Shown piece after piece: positions 47,614-61,387 of a stretch of 64,000 nucleotides of DNA (its first letter is position 1; every line of letters starts with the position of its first letter). The position numbers and the translations under genes are program-made. The notes under the pieces were generated by a model. That model ran no database searches, had not been told where the DNA came from, and saw only the letters and a program-made list of their open reading frames with translations. Source of the DNA: Cymodocea nodosa (Eukaryota; Streptophyta; Magnoliopsida; Alismatales; Cymodoceaceae); assembly GCA_036874045.1 (NCBI GenBank), contig CM072335.1, positions 8,018,001 through 8,082,000 of the forward strand, in the 5' to 3' direction.

Positions 47614-47734
47614 TGTTATGTTATAACCTTATGTTATAACCTATGCAATTGGGTATATGGATCCTTCTCCCTATATATATGTAATTTACCTTTGTATCAA
47701 TAGAGAACTCTCTTTTTTAATCTAGAATTTAACA
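47614..47734 (+). repeat. Copia-3 5' LTR
   Basis: 121 bases, TGTTATGTTATAACC to GAATTTAACA. It contains CCTATATATATGTAA and paired TTATAACCTTA / TTATAACCTA stretches. Confidence 0.9.
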
Positions 47735-47799
47735 TGGTATCAGAGCTAGGGCAACAAGGAATCTCAACCTCTAAATAGTAGCAACTAAGAGTGATTGGC

Positions 47800-48625
47800 G
47801 ACTAGGAGGTTGGGTTGCTGGTGATCAGCAACTAGGCAATTGACATTCAGTGATCGTGTGACCAAGTTTGACAATTGGAGGTCACGTGAACCGTGATCGT
47901 GTGACTGTTTGCCTAGACGCGAGGTGATTGACGACATTGGAGTCTTTGACTGCATGCTATCGTGTGATTGAGGGCCTTCATGTGACTGTTGTGACCGTGT
48001 GATTGTGGTTGGACTTGCGTGACTAGCGACTGTGTGAGATCGACGATTGGGCTTGTATGATTGGCGATTGAAGGTTGCAAGATTCAACGTTTTTAGAGAT
48101 TCAATTGTCGTCGTGCATCCGTCATCTCGAGTGATGAGAGGATTGTGGCAACTACAGGATTTTGTGGTTCCATGTGTGGGTGTGTGACTTTTCAGGCAAG
48201 TTTCTTAGGCCTCCTCTTAGTGACTAGGAGGTTGGGCTGTCGACAACTAGGCAATCGACGTACGGTGATCGTGTGCGCGTGATCGTGTGCGCGTGATCGT
48301 GTTTAACAACCAGAGGTCGTGTGAATCGCGATCAGGTGACTGTCTGCCCAAACGTGAGGTGACTGACGACACTGGAGTCTACGACTGCGTGTGACTAAGG
48401 GCTCGTGCGACTGTGGCTGGGCTTGCGTGACCAACGACTGTGTGAGATCGACAATTGGGCTTGCGTGACCAACGATTGAAGGCTACGAGGTTCAATGTTT
48501 TCAAAGATTTAGTTGTCGTGCATCTGTCATCTCGGGTGACAAGAGGATTGTGGCAACTACGGGATTCTATGGTTCCATGTGTGGGTGTGTGATTTTTTAG
48601 GTAGGTTTCTTAGGCCTCCTTCGTG
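47800..48625 (+). repeat. 422-bp tandem duplication in the Copia-3 leader
   Basis: Both units start GACTAGGAGGTTGGG (47800 and 48222) and run to TTTCTTAGGCCTCCT. The second unit also has GTGATCGTGTGCGC in tandem. The duplication lies between the primer-binding site and gag. Confidence 0.85.
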
Positions 48626-51600
48626 GATGGTGAAAAAGGAGACTTCTGGGTCAATGATTGGTGTAGATGGTGGCTACTGAATCTACCAATGTTATGGACA
48701 GTGGCTGTTGAATCCATTGGTGTTAGTTGTCTCAATAAATTCTGATGGTTTTCAGAGAGACAACAATCCAACAACTGTTTAGAATGATAGTCAAGCTCAA
48801 TGAACTCAACTACCACACGTGGTTACTGAACTTTTTCATATTTTTGGCAGCACAAAGGAAGAGTAGACACCTCATTCAACCGCCTTTAGATGTTAAGGAT
48901 GATGTGTATGATGATTGGTTTGCTGATGATGCTGTTGTTATTACTTGGTTGGAAAATAGTATGGAGTTGTCTGTTGTTAAGGGCATGATTATGTTTTGTC
49001 TTGTAAAACTTATATGAGATACTTTAAAGTAAATATATGCTAAGGAAAGGAACATTTTAAGAGTTTATGAGATCTATGAGTAGATATTTACTCTTAAGAT
49101 GTTGGGGCAATTAATGCAAGAGTATTATGGGATAATGAGGCCTTTATTTGAGGAATTAAACATTCTTCAACCACCTACTATTGATCTTGTGACACTACAA
49201 AGGTATTAGAATGATCTACAAGTGGCTGCCTTCTTGGTTGGCCTTCTACCAGACTTTCTGCAAGTACCTTCTAGGAGGAGATACTATGCTAGATTTAGAA
49301 ATTATATTTGCTAGAGTTTTATGCATCTCCAAAGCTAGTAATATGACAAGTGTGGAAATACAGGAGACCTTAGCTTTAGCTATTAGAAACACTCAGAATA
49401 GGTAGGATAGTTGTCCCAATCTTAGGACTAGAAGACGTAAGATTCCTTGTTTTCACTGTGGAAAACAAACCATAGATCAGAGAAGTGCTGGGAGAAGTTC
49501 TAGAAGTTGACTTGGGCTCGGGTTGTGATAGAAATAAAAGATACATTGGATGCTACTTCTAAGGCATCGACTATGACTATCACTCAACAGGAGTATGAGA
49601 ACTTGAAGTGGACATAAGGATTCAGCACCCCAGTCATCGCATCCCTAGCTTCCACCTCTAGCATGGTCATGTCTACTAGTAAGGCTCAACCCTAGATTAT
49701 CGACTCAGGTGCATCTCAGCATATGATAGGATGTCCCACCTTTTTTTTCCGCTTACAGAAAATTACAAACCTACATAGTGTCACCATCGTCGATGGACAT
49801 TCATGTCAGATATTAGGACGTGACACAATTGATGTCACTTTTGATATCTGACTTGAAAACACCTTATATATCCCTGAACTCTCTATTAATTTTTTATCTA
49901 TTAGTTCCATTACAATCCAATTGTCCTGTTTTGTGACTTTTTTTCCATTTCAATGTACCTTTCAAGATCTGTAGACGAGGAAGAGAATTAGTTTAGACCA
50001 TAAAAGAAGTTCTAGGAAGTATGTTCTTGTCTGTGATACTCCTCATGAGCTTGCAACTTTATCATCATCTACTATTGTATCTTCTCTCCTTTGGCATCAT
50101 TGGTTGGGGCATTCTTTGACTCACAAGCTTTAATAGGTGTTGCCTTGGGTTACTTTACCGGATTTTGAATGTGAATCTTGTTAACTAGGGAAACACAGTT
50201 GGTCTATCTATCCCCACGTATCTCTTCCTAAGAGTAGTACTATATTTGACCTAGTTCATTGTGATGTGTAGGGTCCTAGTTGTGTTACCTCACCACATGA
50301 TTTTCGTTATTATCTTACTTTTGTGGATAATTTATTGAGAGTTTGTTAGGTGTATTTGTTGAAAGATAGACAAAAATTGTAACTTTTGTTGAAAACTTTG
50401 TTAATGAAATCAAAATCCAATTTTCTATTACTCCTAAGTGTCTTTGTACTGATAATGCACTAGAATTTGTTAGTAATATATTTCAGAGTTTATGTTCGTT
50501 TTAGGGAATTATCCATCAAACAACATGTACTCACATTTCTCAACAAAATAAGGTGGCCAAGAGGAAGCATTGTCATCTTCTGGATATTATTAGGACTCTT
50601 CTTCTTCACATGAAAGTTCCAAAGTACCTTTGGTTTGATGTTGTCCTAACTGCTACTTATCTTATTAACAGTATGTTTTCCTCTCTGTTAGGAGGAGAAA
50701 TTCCCATTCATCGTCTTTTTTCTACTAGAGAGTTGTTTGGTCTCACTCCTAGAGTGTTTGGATGTACTGCCTATGTTCATGATCTTAGCTTTGGTTGAGA
50801 TAAACTTGATGTTTGTGTTATCAAGTGTGTGTTTGTAGGGTATTCTTGAATCTAGAAAGGTTATAGGTGTTACTATCCTCCCACAAAACACTATTGCATA
50901 TTTGTTGATACTTTCAATGAAGATCAATCTTATTTTTCAAGAGATATTGGTCACTCTAATCCTCCCTTGCCTAGTTTGACTTTTACCAATCAAAATGAGA
51001 GATGATGGTTTAGAGTTTTTCAAGAGGATGGTGGTCTAGAATCTTCTAATATTGTTGGGGATGACAACTTAAGTGAGGAAAGACCACTACAGGTGTATTA
51101 CAGGAGACATCTTTAAGCTGATTCCATGGCCACTCCAAGGATTTCCTCGGATGCAAATTTTTCTACTAACCACCTTCAACAGCCTCCAACAGACTCTAAT
51201 GATCTTCTCATTGTTCTTCGAAAAGGTACTCGCACTTACACCTAATACTCTATTGCTAACTTTATTTTCTATGACCACCTCAGTCCTTCTTGTCGTACCT
51301 TTATTTTAATTGTCATGTATGAGAATGTACTAGGGACATACCAAGAAGCTCTACAGAGTCCTACATGGAAGCATGTTATAAATCAAGAAATAGAAACACT
51401 ATGGTCACATGTCACATGAGAGCTGATTTTTGTCCAATTAATGCAAACCTTGTTTCTTGCAAGTGAGTATTCACAGTGAAATACAAACCAGATGGTTTAG
51501 TAGAAAGACACAAGATATGGTTAGTGGCAATGAGATTTACACAGGAATATAGGATTGACTATGTTGAAACTTTATCACATGTTGCCCTTCTTAATTCTAT

Positions 51601-52860
51601 CAAAGTTCTTCTATGTATATAGTCAACTAACAGTGGGAACTTCAGCAACTTGATATCAAAAATGTTTTTCTCTATGGTGATTTGGCAGAAGAGGTGCATA
51701 TGGCACAACCTCTTGGATATGTCACCCAAAAGGGACAACTGATTTGCAGATTGAGAAAAACTATCTATGGATTGAAACAAAGCCCTTAAGCTTGATTTGA
51801 TAGATTGAGTAGAGTATTGGTTGCTAGAGGATTCAAGAGATGCATCGTTGATCACTTTGTATTTAATCATAGTTCTGATTGAAGTTATACTGTTCTAGTT
51901 ATATATGTTGATAATATTCTATTTACAGGTAGTGATAGTGAAAGGATTACCAGGACCAAAGAATATCTTGTCTAGATCTTTGAAATAAAGGATCTGGGAA
52001 AACTAAGATATTTTCTAGGATTGAATTTGCTTACTCCAAGAAAAGAATGATGTTATCTTAATGAAAATACGCTCTTGATTTGCTTGTAAAGACAGGAAAT
52101 TTAGGCTACAAACCAAAAGCTACACCTATTGAACAGAACCCACCTTTTTGGGATTCATTTTCGAAGGAGTTGGTAGATTCAAGTAGCTACAGGAAGTTAG
52201 TTGAGAAGTTGATTTTTCTCATTATTACTAGGCCCAACACTTCTTATACTATGGGATTACTAAGTTCATACATAACTTTGATTGGCACATTAGGTAGGGG
52301 CTTAAAGAGTACTAGCCTACATCAAGAGGACACTAGGAAAGGAGTTATTATATCAAGCAAATGAACATGTGAAGATTGAAACGTTCTCTGATGTTGATTT
52401 TGTAGGGGACAAAGGAGATAAGAAATCTACCTCTAAATATCTTACCTATGTAGGAGGAAATTTGGTCACGTGACGTAGTAATAAACAAAATGTGGTTTCT
52501 TGTTCAAGTGTTGAAGCTGAATACAAATCTTTGTGGCTCACTAGTTGTGAGTTGATATGACTCCGATCACTATTAGGGGAACTTGGGATAAATGTAGAAG
52601 AACTTATTACTATGCACTGTGACAACCAAGTAGCGATTTACATTGCACAACATGAGACATTTTTTGAACGAACTAAATACATGGAGATTGATTGTCACTA
52701 TATCAGAGATTTGGTACAAAGGAGATTATCCACACTTCTCATATTCCATCTTCTGAAGAATAGGCAGATATTCTCACCAAGGCGTTATCTCGTAGGCCCT
52801 TTGATTACCTTTGTAACAAGCTAGGAATGATAGATATATATTTTCCAGCTTGAGGGGGAG

Positions 52861-52993
52861 CGTTATGTTATAACCTTATATTATAACCTATGTAATTGGG
52901 TATATGGATACTTATATAAATCCTTCTCCCTATATATATGTAATCTACCATTCTATCAACAGAGAACTCTCTTTTTCAATATTGAATTTAACA
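52861..52993 (+). repeat. Copia-3 3' LTR
   Basis: 133 bases pairing with 47614-47734. The extra length is one 12-base insertion near ACTTATATAAAT. Confidence 0.9.
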
Positions 52994-52998
52994 ATTAG

Positions 52999-53868
52999 GT
53001 TCCTCCTAACATGACCTTGGTCAAAGGAATCTAGGTTGGTCACGTGCATCCTTGTAACCTTGCTCACTTTTACTTTGCCTGACTTTACCTCTTCTTCGTA
53101 GTTGCATGAATTCTTACAATCTATGTGGTCTCTTCTTCTACACTTTGCATGCTTCATAGTTAACAACTAGACCGAACATTTACTTTAGCACCTATCTTAC
53201 ATCAACATCAATTATTATTGTTTGCATTTATTGCACTTTTCTAAGTCTATATGGATCATTGTAGGTTTGTTCTCCTTTACATTGCATGAATTCTTATAGT
53301 TGATGCCTTTCTTTCCTATCTTTTTGAGGTCTATATAAATCCTTACAAACCCATCCCTACCTGGAACACCCTTTTTACAGTTTTCTCCTTGCATGAATCT
53401 TTGCAGTCTTTCACTTATCCATTTTCTTTAACTTTCCTACCTACGTGAATCCTTATAACTTATTCGCCTCTTCTTTTTCTTGCTTTAGCCCCTTTGTATG
53501 TTGTCATTATTGGTTAAACTCGAGACTTGTTGTATTGGGGAAGTCGGCCTTTGGTTAGGTAGGGTGGGTGCTTAATACCTTTTCACTTTGTATCTTAAAC
53601 ACTTACATTAAATCTCTACTGCAGACCATTCTCTTATTTACGACCTTTCACAAGGGGAACCCTTTTCTTTCGGTTTTTTTTAGTTTTACCTCAACAAACT
53701 AAATGATGACTCCATTTTCCTTTCTCTCCTCCTAAGTGGAATCATCTCCACTTTGTGGGATTTCTCTAGACGCATTATAATTATCATTCCTTCCATTATA
53801 GGTTCATCAACTTTCTCTCATCTTTATAACCTTGGTTCTACTCATCGAAGGTCCAATTCTAACAATTT
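52999..53868 (+). mobile_element. LTR-like segment C
   Basis: Pyrimidine-rich DNA with recurrent GCATGAATTCTTA and CATGAATCCTTA motifs. It contains AACAAACTAAATGATGACTCC near 53692, the same ending motif as segments A and B, and ends TTCTAACA just before TTTGGTATCAGAGC at 53871. It looks like one LTR, or two overlapping LTR ends, of a retrotransposon whose interior begins at 53869. No partner LTR is in the window. Confidence 0.45.
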
Positions 53869-56155
53869 GGTATCAGAGCGTATCAGTTTGGTGGCTAACA
53901 TATAAAGAAGTAGAGGAAGTGGTTGAGTGGAGGTTGATCAACAACTTGTAAAGGTCATTCAATGCATAAACAACAAATTCAACAACTTAGAGGGGAGGAT
54001 GGTTTGGTTGCATCCTAGAGATGCATTGGTTGTGTTGGTAGGGAATGATATTATAATTGGGGTGCATTGATTGCATCTTAGAGGAGACATTGTGCTAAAT
54101 TTTGAAGAGATAACTTGTAGATTCATGGTAGATGACAAGATAGTGAAGTGGGTAAGATGCCCTTTTAATGAACTACAAGCAATTGAGGTGGATGAGTGGC
54201 AAAAGTCTACCAAGAGGATTTCATGGGTTTATCTATTAAAAGATTGGTTAGGTATTTTGTATGTTATAAAAATCTTCTTTAATGAAATAAAAAATCATTA
54301 TTCTACTATTCTCAAATTTTTTCGCATAGATAATATTTTGGAGTTCTAATAAAGTACTCTTCAACTTTGTTGTGAGTCTTTAAGTGTTATCATTAAACTA
54401 TCTATGCATACACCTCGCAATAGAATGAAATTTTTGAACATAAACATCAACATATTCTTGATGTTGTTTGTACCTTCTTGATGTGTATGTAGGTGCCTCT
54501 ATACTTATGGTCTAATACTATCTTTATTATCACTTATCTCATCAATCAAATGCCTTCCGACACACTATGAGGGGAGGGGGGGGAGGAATTCATTTCCTCC
54601 ATCCACATCCTAGTGATAACTTGTTTCTTCTTACTCTTTAAGTGTCTGAGTGTATTGTGTTTGTTTAAAACTTTACACCTAGTTGGGACAAACTTGCTTC
54701 TTGGTATCTAAAGTATGTCTTTGTTGGATATTTTCGCACTCAAAAGGAATATCGTTATTACCATCCTCGTTCTCATTGATTGTTACCTGCTTTTAGTTAC
54801 ATTCTTATTTTGAGTTGAACAAGGATTCTATTGAAAGTGTTCCTCTTTTGGTTCCTATGATGATACTAGTTGCTATTGCCTTGCTAGATTCATTACCTAC
54901 AATAGTACCTTTGTCAAATTTGCTACATGAGGATTTGCCTTCATCAATTTCATAACATGAGCAAGCTACGCCATTACTTCAAGTTTATCATTGATGACCA
55001 TGTATATCACTTGTTGACTCAATGCCCCCTAGTCTCCTCACAAATGTCAGTCGCTCACCTTCACTTGAATTTCCTATTACCCTTCACAAGGATACCAAAT
55101 TTTGTTCTCTTCATTGTGTTTCTTATTTTATTACCTATGATCACTTATCACCTAACTTTTGAAATTTTGTCTTTAATATTTCCTCCAAAGTTTGTTCCTA
55201 GGCATCATTTTGAAGCTCTTTAGGTACCTTATTGGAAGACTGTCATAGATGAGGAGATGTTCGCTTTTACTTCTCGACAAATGTGGACACTTGTTCCACA
55301 TCTTTCGATGCTAACATGGTTACTTGCTGTTGAATATATACAATTAAGTATAAGGCTGATTGTACGGTTGACAAATATAAAACTTGCTTAGTTGTTTGAG
55401 GCCTTACTCAGATACAAGGCATTGATTATGTTAAGATCTTTTCTTTGTTGACTCATCTTGACTTTATTTTAATCTTTATCTCTATTGACATCAATTGTTC
55501 TTGGAAGATGCATTAACTTTATGTGAAGAATGTTTTCCTTTATAGTTATTTGCTAGAGATAATCTTGATTGAGTAACCTTCTCGATACGTTGCTAAGGAG
55601 AGAATATTGTGTCTTCTTGACAAAACTATCTATGGTTTTTAAAAGAGCTTGCAAGTATGGTTTTGCAAGTTTAGTTCCATCGTCACTATAAAAGGTTTCA
55701 TTTCATGTCAAAAGGATTATTAAATTTTTGTAAGGTGTACTTTAGATAGGCATATTATTATTACTATTTATGTTGATGAAATTTTTGTAACTATAGATGA
55801 TTCTTTTAGTATAACCAAAACTAGTGAATATCTTGCAACTCATTTTGCTATTTAGGATTTGGGATGACTTGACTACTTCTTAGGTAGAGGGTTTGCTTAT
55901 GTTAAAGAAAAAGTGTCACTTTCAGAAAAAAAATATGTTTTAGATCTTTTACAGGAAGTTGGACTTTTAGGATGCAAACTATAGAAGACTTTAATATGAC
56001 AAAACCCTCCTTTTTGGGATGATACAACAAAACTTCTTTAGGATCTAAAGAGCTACAGGAGACTAATTGAAAATCTAATCTTACTGTTATATGTCTAGAT
56101 ATTACCTTTGTTGTGTGCTTTCTCAATTTATATAGCACCTAAGACATGTATATTG
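53869..56155 (+). mobile_element. Copia-4: decayed copia element, cut by Copia-5
   Basis: A plus-strand copia fossil. A primer-binding-site-like TTTGGTATCAGAGC lies at 53871. After about 330 bases the integrase region appears (WVYLLKDWLGILYV near 54220), then reverse transcriptase (about 55250-55900) up to the start of the RNase H linker near 56100, where Copia-5 interrupts it. Gag and protease are missing between the primer site and integrase, so the leader may belong to another element. Heavily broken; the remainder should lie beyond Copia-5, outside the window. Confidence 0.7.
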
Positions 56156-56160
56156 GAGTT

Positions 56161-56281
56161 TGATGGTGCTCAACGATTGAGGTGTAGAGAGAGAGAAACG
56201 AAAAAGGATGTTTCTATTTATAGGTTTATGAGGTTTATATGTGTCCTACAATAAACAGATCCTTAAGTGGATCTGACAACA
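56161..56281 (-). repeat. Copia-5 3' LTR
   Basis: About 121 bases, TGATGGTGCT to GATCTGACAACA. The inner border is set by the adjoining purine-tract complement; the outer border is approximate. The same length as the Copia-3 5' LTR. Confidence 0.65.
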
Positions 56282-59200
56282 CTCTCCCTCAAGTTGAACT
56301 ATAGATATTTAGCATGTTCAACTTATTACAGAGTTTTTCAAAAACACTTACATTAAAGCCTTTGGTAAGAATAACAGCAAGTTGATTTTCAAAGCGAGTG
56401 AAAGAAGTAGATATCACCCTCTTTAGAACATTGTTCCGAATGAAGTAACAATCAACCTCCACATGTTTGGTTGTTTCATAAAAAGTTGGATTGTTGGCAA
56501 TATAAATAGCAGCTTGATTATCGCAATATAGAGGAATAGGACTACACCCATCAATCCCTAGTTCTTATATCAAGACCTTCAATTAAATGAGCTTAGATGT
56601 GGCATTGGATATAGTCTGATACTTCGCTTCAAAATTAGATTTGAAGATAACATTTTGTTTCTTGCTACGTTAGGTAACAAGATTGCCACCTAGGAAGGTT
56701 AAATACCTAGATGTTGATTTTTTATCACTTTGATCACTAGCATATTCTACATCAGCGAACCCTTCAACTTTTAGATGCCCATGGTCCTCATATAAAAGGC
56801 CTCTTCTAGGAGCCTTTTTAATGTAGGATAAGACTTGAACTATCTCTTGTTAATGAACCTCACATGGAGTATACATAAATTGATTAAGAAGACTAACTAC
56901 ATAAGAAATGTCAGGTCTAGTGACAGTCAAATATATAATCTTTTCAATGAGCCTTCTATATCACTCAAGATGACTATATATTGGAATGTGCTTCTTTGAG
57001 AAGGAATGATTAGACTCAATAGGAGTGCTTTTAGGTTTGCATCCTTCAAATCCTATTTCCTTTAATAGATTAAGTGTATATTTTCTTTGAGATAAGGAGA
57101 GACGTCCTTTGGAGAATGTGAATTTGATACCTTGGAAATATTAGGGTGTGTCCATATCCTTTGTAGAAAAGTGTTGACAAAGGAAATGTTTTGTTTCTTC
57201 AATCCTAACACAGTATCACTGTCAATTAATAGTATATCATCAATATATACAGCAAGGATAACATTGTCATGTGAGGTATGTTTGATAAAAAGTGAGTGAT
57301 CAATCCTACAATTATCAGACCCCCCACTTCACACAATGTTGTTGAATTTTTCAAACCAAGCCTTGGAGCTCTATTTGAGTCCATAAATAGCCTTATCTAG
57401 AGAGCACACCTGAGACTCCTCCTAAACAACGTACCTTGGAGGTTGTTCCATAAAAATTTGCTCATCTAAATCTCCATAAAGAAATGCATTTTTAACATCA
57501 AGTTGAGTCAATGACTAGGATTGATCTACTGCCATAAAGAGTAGCACCCTTATAGAATCAAGTTGTGTAATGAGAGAAAATGTTTCAAAATAGTCAACTC
57601 CATATTCCTAGGAGAAGCCCTGAGCAACCAATTGAGCTTTGTATTTATCCATGATTCTATCAATTTTTCTTTTGATAGTGAAGACCCATTTGTAGGAGAC
57701 TACATTAGTTCCTTCAAAACATAGAACCAAGTCCTAGATGCTACGAGAGAGCAATGCATCCTTCTCTTCATCTATAGTTGCCTTCTAAATGGGTCTCAGT
57801 AGCATCCTTGGGTAAAACTTTGATGGAAATGACAATGACAAAATCACAAAAGAAAGGGTTAAGATTATCATAAGAGACGAAATATGATAATGGGTGAAGA
57901 GTGCAAGTGCAGGTCCCCTTTTGGAGAGTAATTGACAAGTCATTAGTGGCCAAAGGTGGAGGATGCTCACATTCAGGTGTAGAGACTGGTTCGGGGGTAG
58001 TTGAAAACTCTTGTCAAGGCAGATGTGGTCTACGATTATATACATGAAGTAGTTAATGTTGATGTTCATGTCCAAATGCAACATTAGTAGTAGGCATAGG
58101 AGGATCATGACTAATCTCCATTGACCCAGGAGTGAGAGTAGAATAAGACTCAGTTAAAGGTAAAGTAGACTCGTCCTTCCTATCAAAGTAATCTTTGAAC
58201 TCAAAGAAGGTAACACCCATGGAAATATAATACTTTTTGGTGGGAGAATGATAGAGACGATATCCTTTTTAGGTTCGAGAGTAGCCAACAAAAATACATT
58301 TAATTGCCTAAAGGGATAATTTGTCAAGATCAGGGGATAAGTCTTAAATGAAAGTAATACACCTAAAGGCCTTAAGAGGAATAGGAAACAATTCTTTGTT
58401 ACGATTGAGACGATGAACAAGGATAGCCCTCCTAAGAGGGGTAGAGAGCATTCTAGTTATAAGAAAGGTGGCAATGAGAATAACATCACCTCACAAGTAT
58501 TTAGGAACCTTGTTCTCACACATGAGTGTCCGAGCCACATCTAAAATGTGTCGATGTTTACATTTAGTCACTTCATTTTGTTAAGATGTATGATGACATG
58601 TGATTTAATATACAATCCCAGACAAAGAACAAATAGATTGAAAAAAAGTTTGCATGAACTCAAGAGCATTATCAGAATGTATAACCTTAAGGCAGATGGA
58701 GAACTATGACTGTTTTCAACAAGTACACTCAAGAAAAATGAGAATAGTCATCAATAAATACAATGTAGTACCTTTGACCTCCAACAAATAGAACCTTATT
58801 AGGACCTTATATATTACAATGGACTAAATCAAACATATTACAAGACACGACAAATGTACGTGTTAAAATGTAGTACGAGTATGTTTGCCTAACTGACATG
58901 ACTCACAATCAAAAAGAGAAATTGACCTCCAAGGAAGAGCTTGGTGAAACTTTTCCAATTGGAGATGATCCAACCTATAATGTTACAAAAAAGATGAATC
59001 TTCATTGGAAATGCACACAACCAAACCATGAGGACTATAATCGTAGACCAACAAGTATACTCCATTGAGATGTTATTTATGCCCTAGACTAATCCTTTGA
59101 CTTGTCTGCAAATCTTGAAAGATACAATGAAAAGAAGAAAAGTAATGAAGCATGATAGTTAAACAGTAACGACACTAATGGATGATAGATTGAAGGAAAA

Positions 59201-59543
59201 ATTAGGAATATAAATGACATTGTTTAGTTGTATCTAAGAGAAAACTTGAATTTCCCCTTGACCAGATACTAGACATGAACAACTATTAGCAATGGTGATA
59301 GTGGACTTGTTAGGCATGGACACCAGACGATCAAATAGGCTAGATGTACATAAGACATGAGATGAGGAGCCTATGTCTATTATTTAGGAATCATTAGTGG
59401 AGGCAATCAGGACATTTTAAGTACTTGAACTATGATGAGTTGATGTAACCTACACACTTATGGTCGTGGAGTGTGATCCCTATACCTGAAGTAAACGATC
59501 ATAATTGTCTTGTAGGATAGTGATAGTAGGTCTAGGATTATTA
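56161..59543 (-). mobile_element. Copia-5: copia element inserted in Copia-4 and split by PIF-3
   Basis: A minus-strand copia fossil. The 3' LTR is at about 56161-56281, and its inner side is followed by CTCTCCCTCAAGTTG, the complement of the purine tract. Parts on the minus strand: RNase H about 56340-56900, reverse transcriptase about 56930-57650, integrase about 58150-58900, pre-integrase 58900-59200, protease about 59280-59420. PIF-3 then interrupts it at 59541-59543; gag and the 5' LTR should lie past PIF-3. It is broken many times. Confidence 0.8.
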
Positions 59544-59897
59544 GGGCCCATTTTTGCACATTTCCTGACGGAAAATGAAACAACGGGAGATCCAGGAAAT
59601 AGTGTGAAATGGAAAGAAGAAGAAATGATAGGAAATGACACGAAATAAAATGATGTTTGTGCACAATAGGAAATGACAGGAAAATTTGAGCTATTTGTGC
59701 ATACTAGAAAATGATAGGAAATGACAAGAAATTTTTTTAAATGGTTTAAATTTACCTTTATAAATCATTTTAAATATATATTATGAATATTTCTAAATTT
59801 TTAATGTATTGACTTCAAATAACTATACAAAATGCACATATAAAATAACTTTTTCATCAAAAGTAAAATTCATTAAAACTACATTGAATATATTTTT

Positions 59898-61310
59898 TTA
59901 CATATTATCCCTCTCCCACATGGAATACATAATTCTTTCACACATTACATCAGCTACTACTTTCCTTTGTTCTATGCTCAAATTAATAGAACAATGTACA
60001 TTATCTTCTTCGACATTGTTAACAAATTCTTCATTTAATACAACATTTTATTCTCGCAATTCATCTACCATATCTTGTAATAAGTCTTCTCGATCTGCTC
60101 TTCTAATGAAATTATGGATAAAAAAACATGCTAAAACAATTTTAACTTGTGTTTCAAATGGATATGACATGTAACCTCGTAAAATTGCAAATCGATGATT
60201 GATCACTCCAAATGTACGTTCTATAACATTTCTCAATTGAGAATGTCTGTAATTGAAATTCTCTACTGCGTTACTTGGAATTCGATTTTGATCATATTCT
60301 GATAAATGATATCGTACACCTCGAAATGGAGAAATAAATTTCGGACGATTTGGGAATCCTGCATCTACCAAATAATACTTACCTACACAATATACATAAC
60401 ATTTAGCACTTTCTATTATTTACATTTATATAAACAAATAATCTGAATGACAATAGTGTTGTCATACCAGGTGGTACTTCAAGCCCATGCGGTCGAGAAG
60501 TCGCATCTTGTAAAATCCTTGCATCTGCAGTTAATCATTCCCAATCAACAAGTACATACGTAATTTCCATGTCAAAATTACAAGCTGCCAATACATTTTG
60601 TGTTAATTCTCCTTTCTTATTCCTGTATTTAGCAGTTTCTTGTCTATAAATTGTGGCATTGACATATGTACCATCGATAGCGCCAATGCAATTCTGTATT
60701 GAGAACATGTAAAAAATGTATTGTTAAACATCTATGCAAAATACATTCAATAAAATAGATGAATATAAAAATATAATTCACATTTTACCTTAAAATATGG
60801 GTAGACATTTGGATCATTACGAATTCGGTTTGATGTTGAAGATGAAGGTTTTGCTATAAGTATATCATATAATCTTATTATAGCATTGACAACTTCATTG
60901 AAATATGTGCTAATCGTCCAAGCAGATCTCCAAAAATGCTCAATAGTTACTCCATATCGTTGGTTCTGACCAACTGTAACAAGAAAAATTGTTAATTTCT
61001 CTTCTACACTTATACCTCGACTATCTTGTATAACTCTTTTTCTTTTAAGCAACTCACAAAATTCCATAAAAACAGTTTGACTCATGCGATATATTTTTCG
61101 ACAGTTATATGATTGGTGAGGTATTGATAAATCTAATAATGTCCTAATATATCGTTCTCCCTCCTTACTATATATTCGTTCAGTAGAATTCCTTGTAATA
61201 TGTGTAATAATATGTGCAACTCCTCCACACGCTTGAGTAATTATGTTGCATATTTGCCTTCATTTTTGTCTCTGTAATCGTTGTTGAGAACTTTCATCAT
61301 AGTTGTTCAT
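59898..61310 (-). pseudogene. PIF-3 ORF2, Harbinger-type DDE transposase, three exons
   Basis: Exon 1 (61310-60789) has YNCRKIYRMSQTVFMEFCEL and VGQNQRYGVTIEHFWRSAW. Exon 2 (60693-60468, 226 bases) has NCIGAIDGTYVNATIY with the first catalytic Asp, then LTADARILQD with the second. Exon 3 (60382-59898) has YYLVDAGFPNRPKF, NFNYRHSQLRNVIERTFGV with the Glu, and ends MWERDNM. All exon borders have GT/AG. Lesions are a TGA near the start after LQRQK, a TGA at 60535-60537 after DWE, and a TAA after VDELRE. The TGA after WE is at the same codon as in PIF-2. Confidence 0.87.
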
Positions 61311-61387
61311 GTAGAGGAAAACTATATGTAAAAAAACAAATATGTCAAATATAAGCAAAGAAGGTAAATATTCAATAATATCAATAA

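Larger units (their letters stand above)
47614..52993 (+). mobile_element. Copia-3: copia element with both LTRs and target duplication, broken
   Basis: A fossil copia element on the plus strand, 5,380 bases. The 5' LTR is 47614-47734, the primer-binding site TGGTATCAGAGC 47735-47746, the purine tract CAGCTTGAGGGGGAG 52846-52860 and the 3' LTR 52861-52993. The flanks GTTAG and ATTAG form a target duplication with one difference. Order of parts: gag about 48745-49500, protease near 49690, integrase about 50000-50900, reverse transcriptase about 51470-52050, RNase H about 52380-52800. The LTRs differ at roughly one base in ten and by a 12-base indel, so it is older than Copia-1. It has more than twenty breaks. 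Confidence 0.9.
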
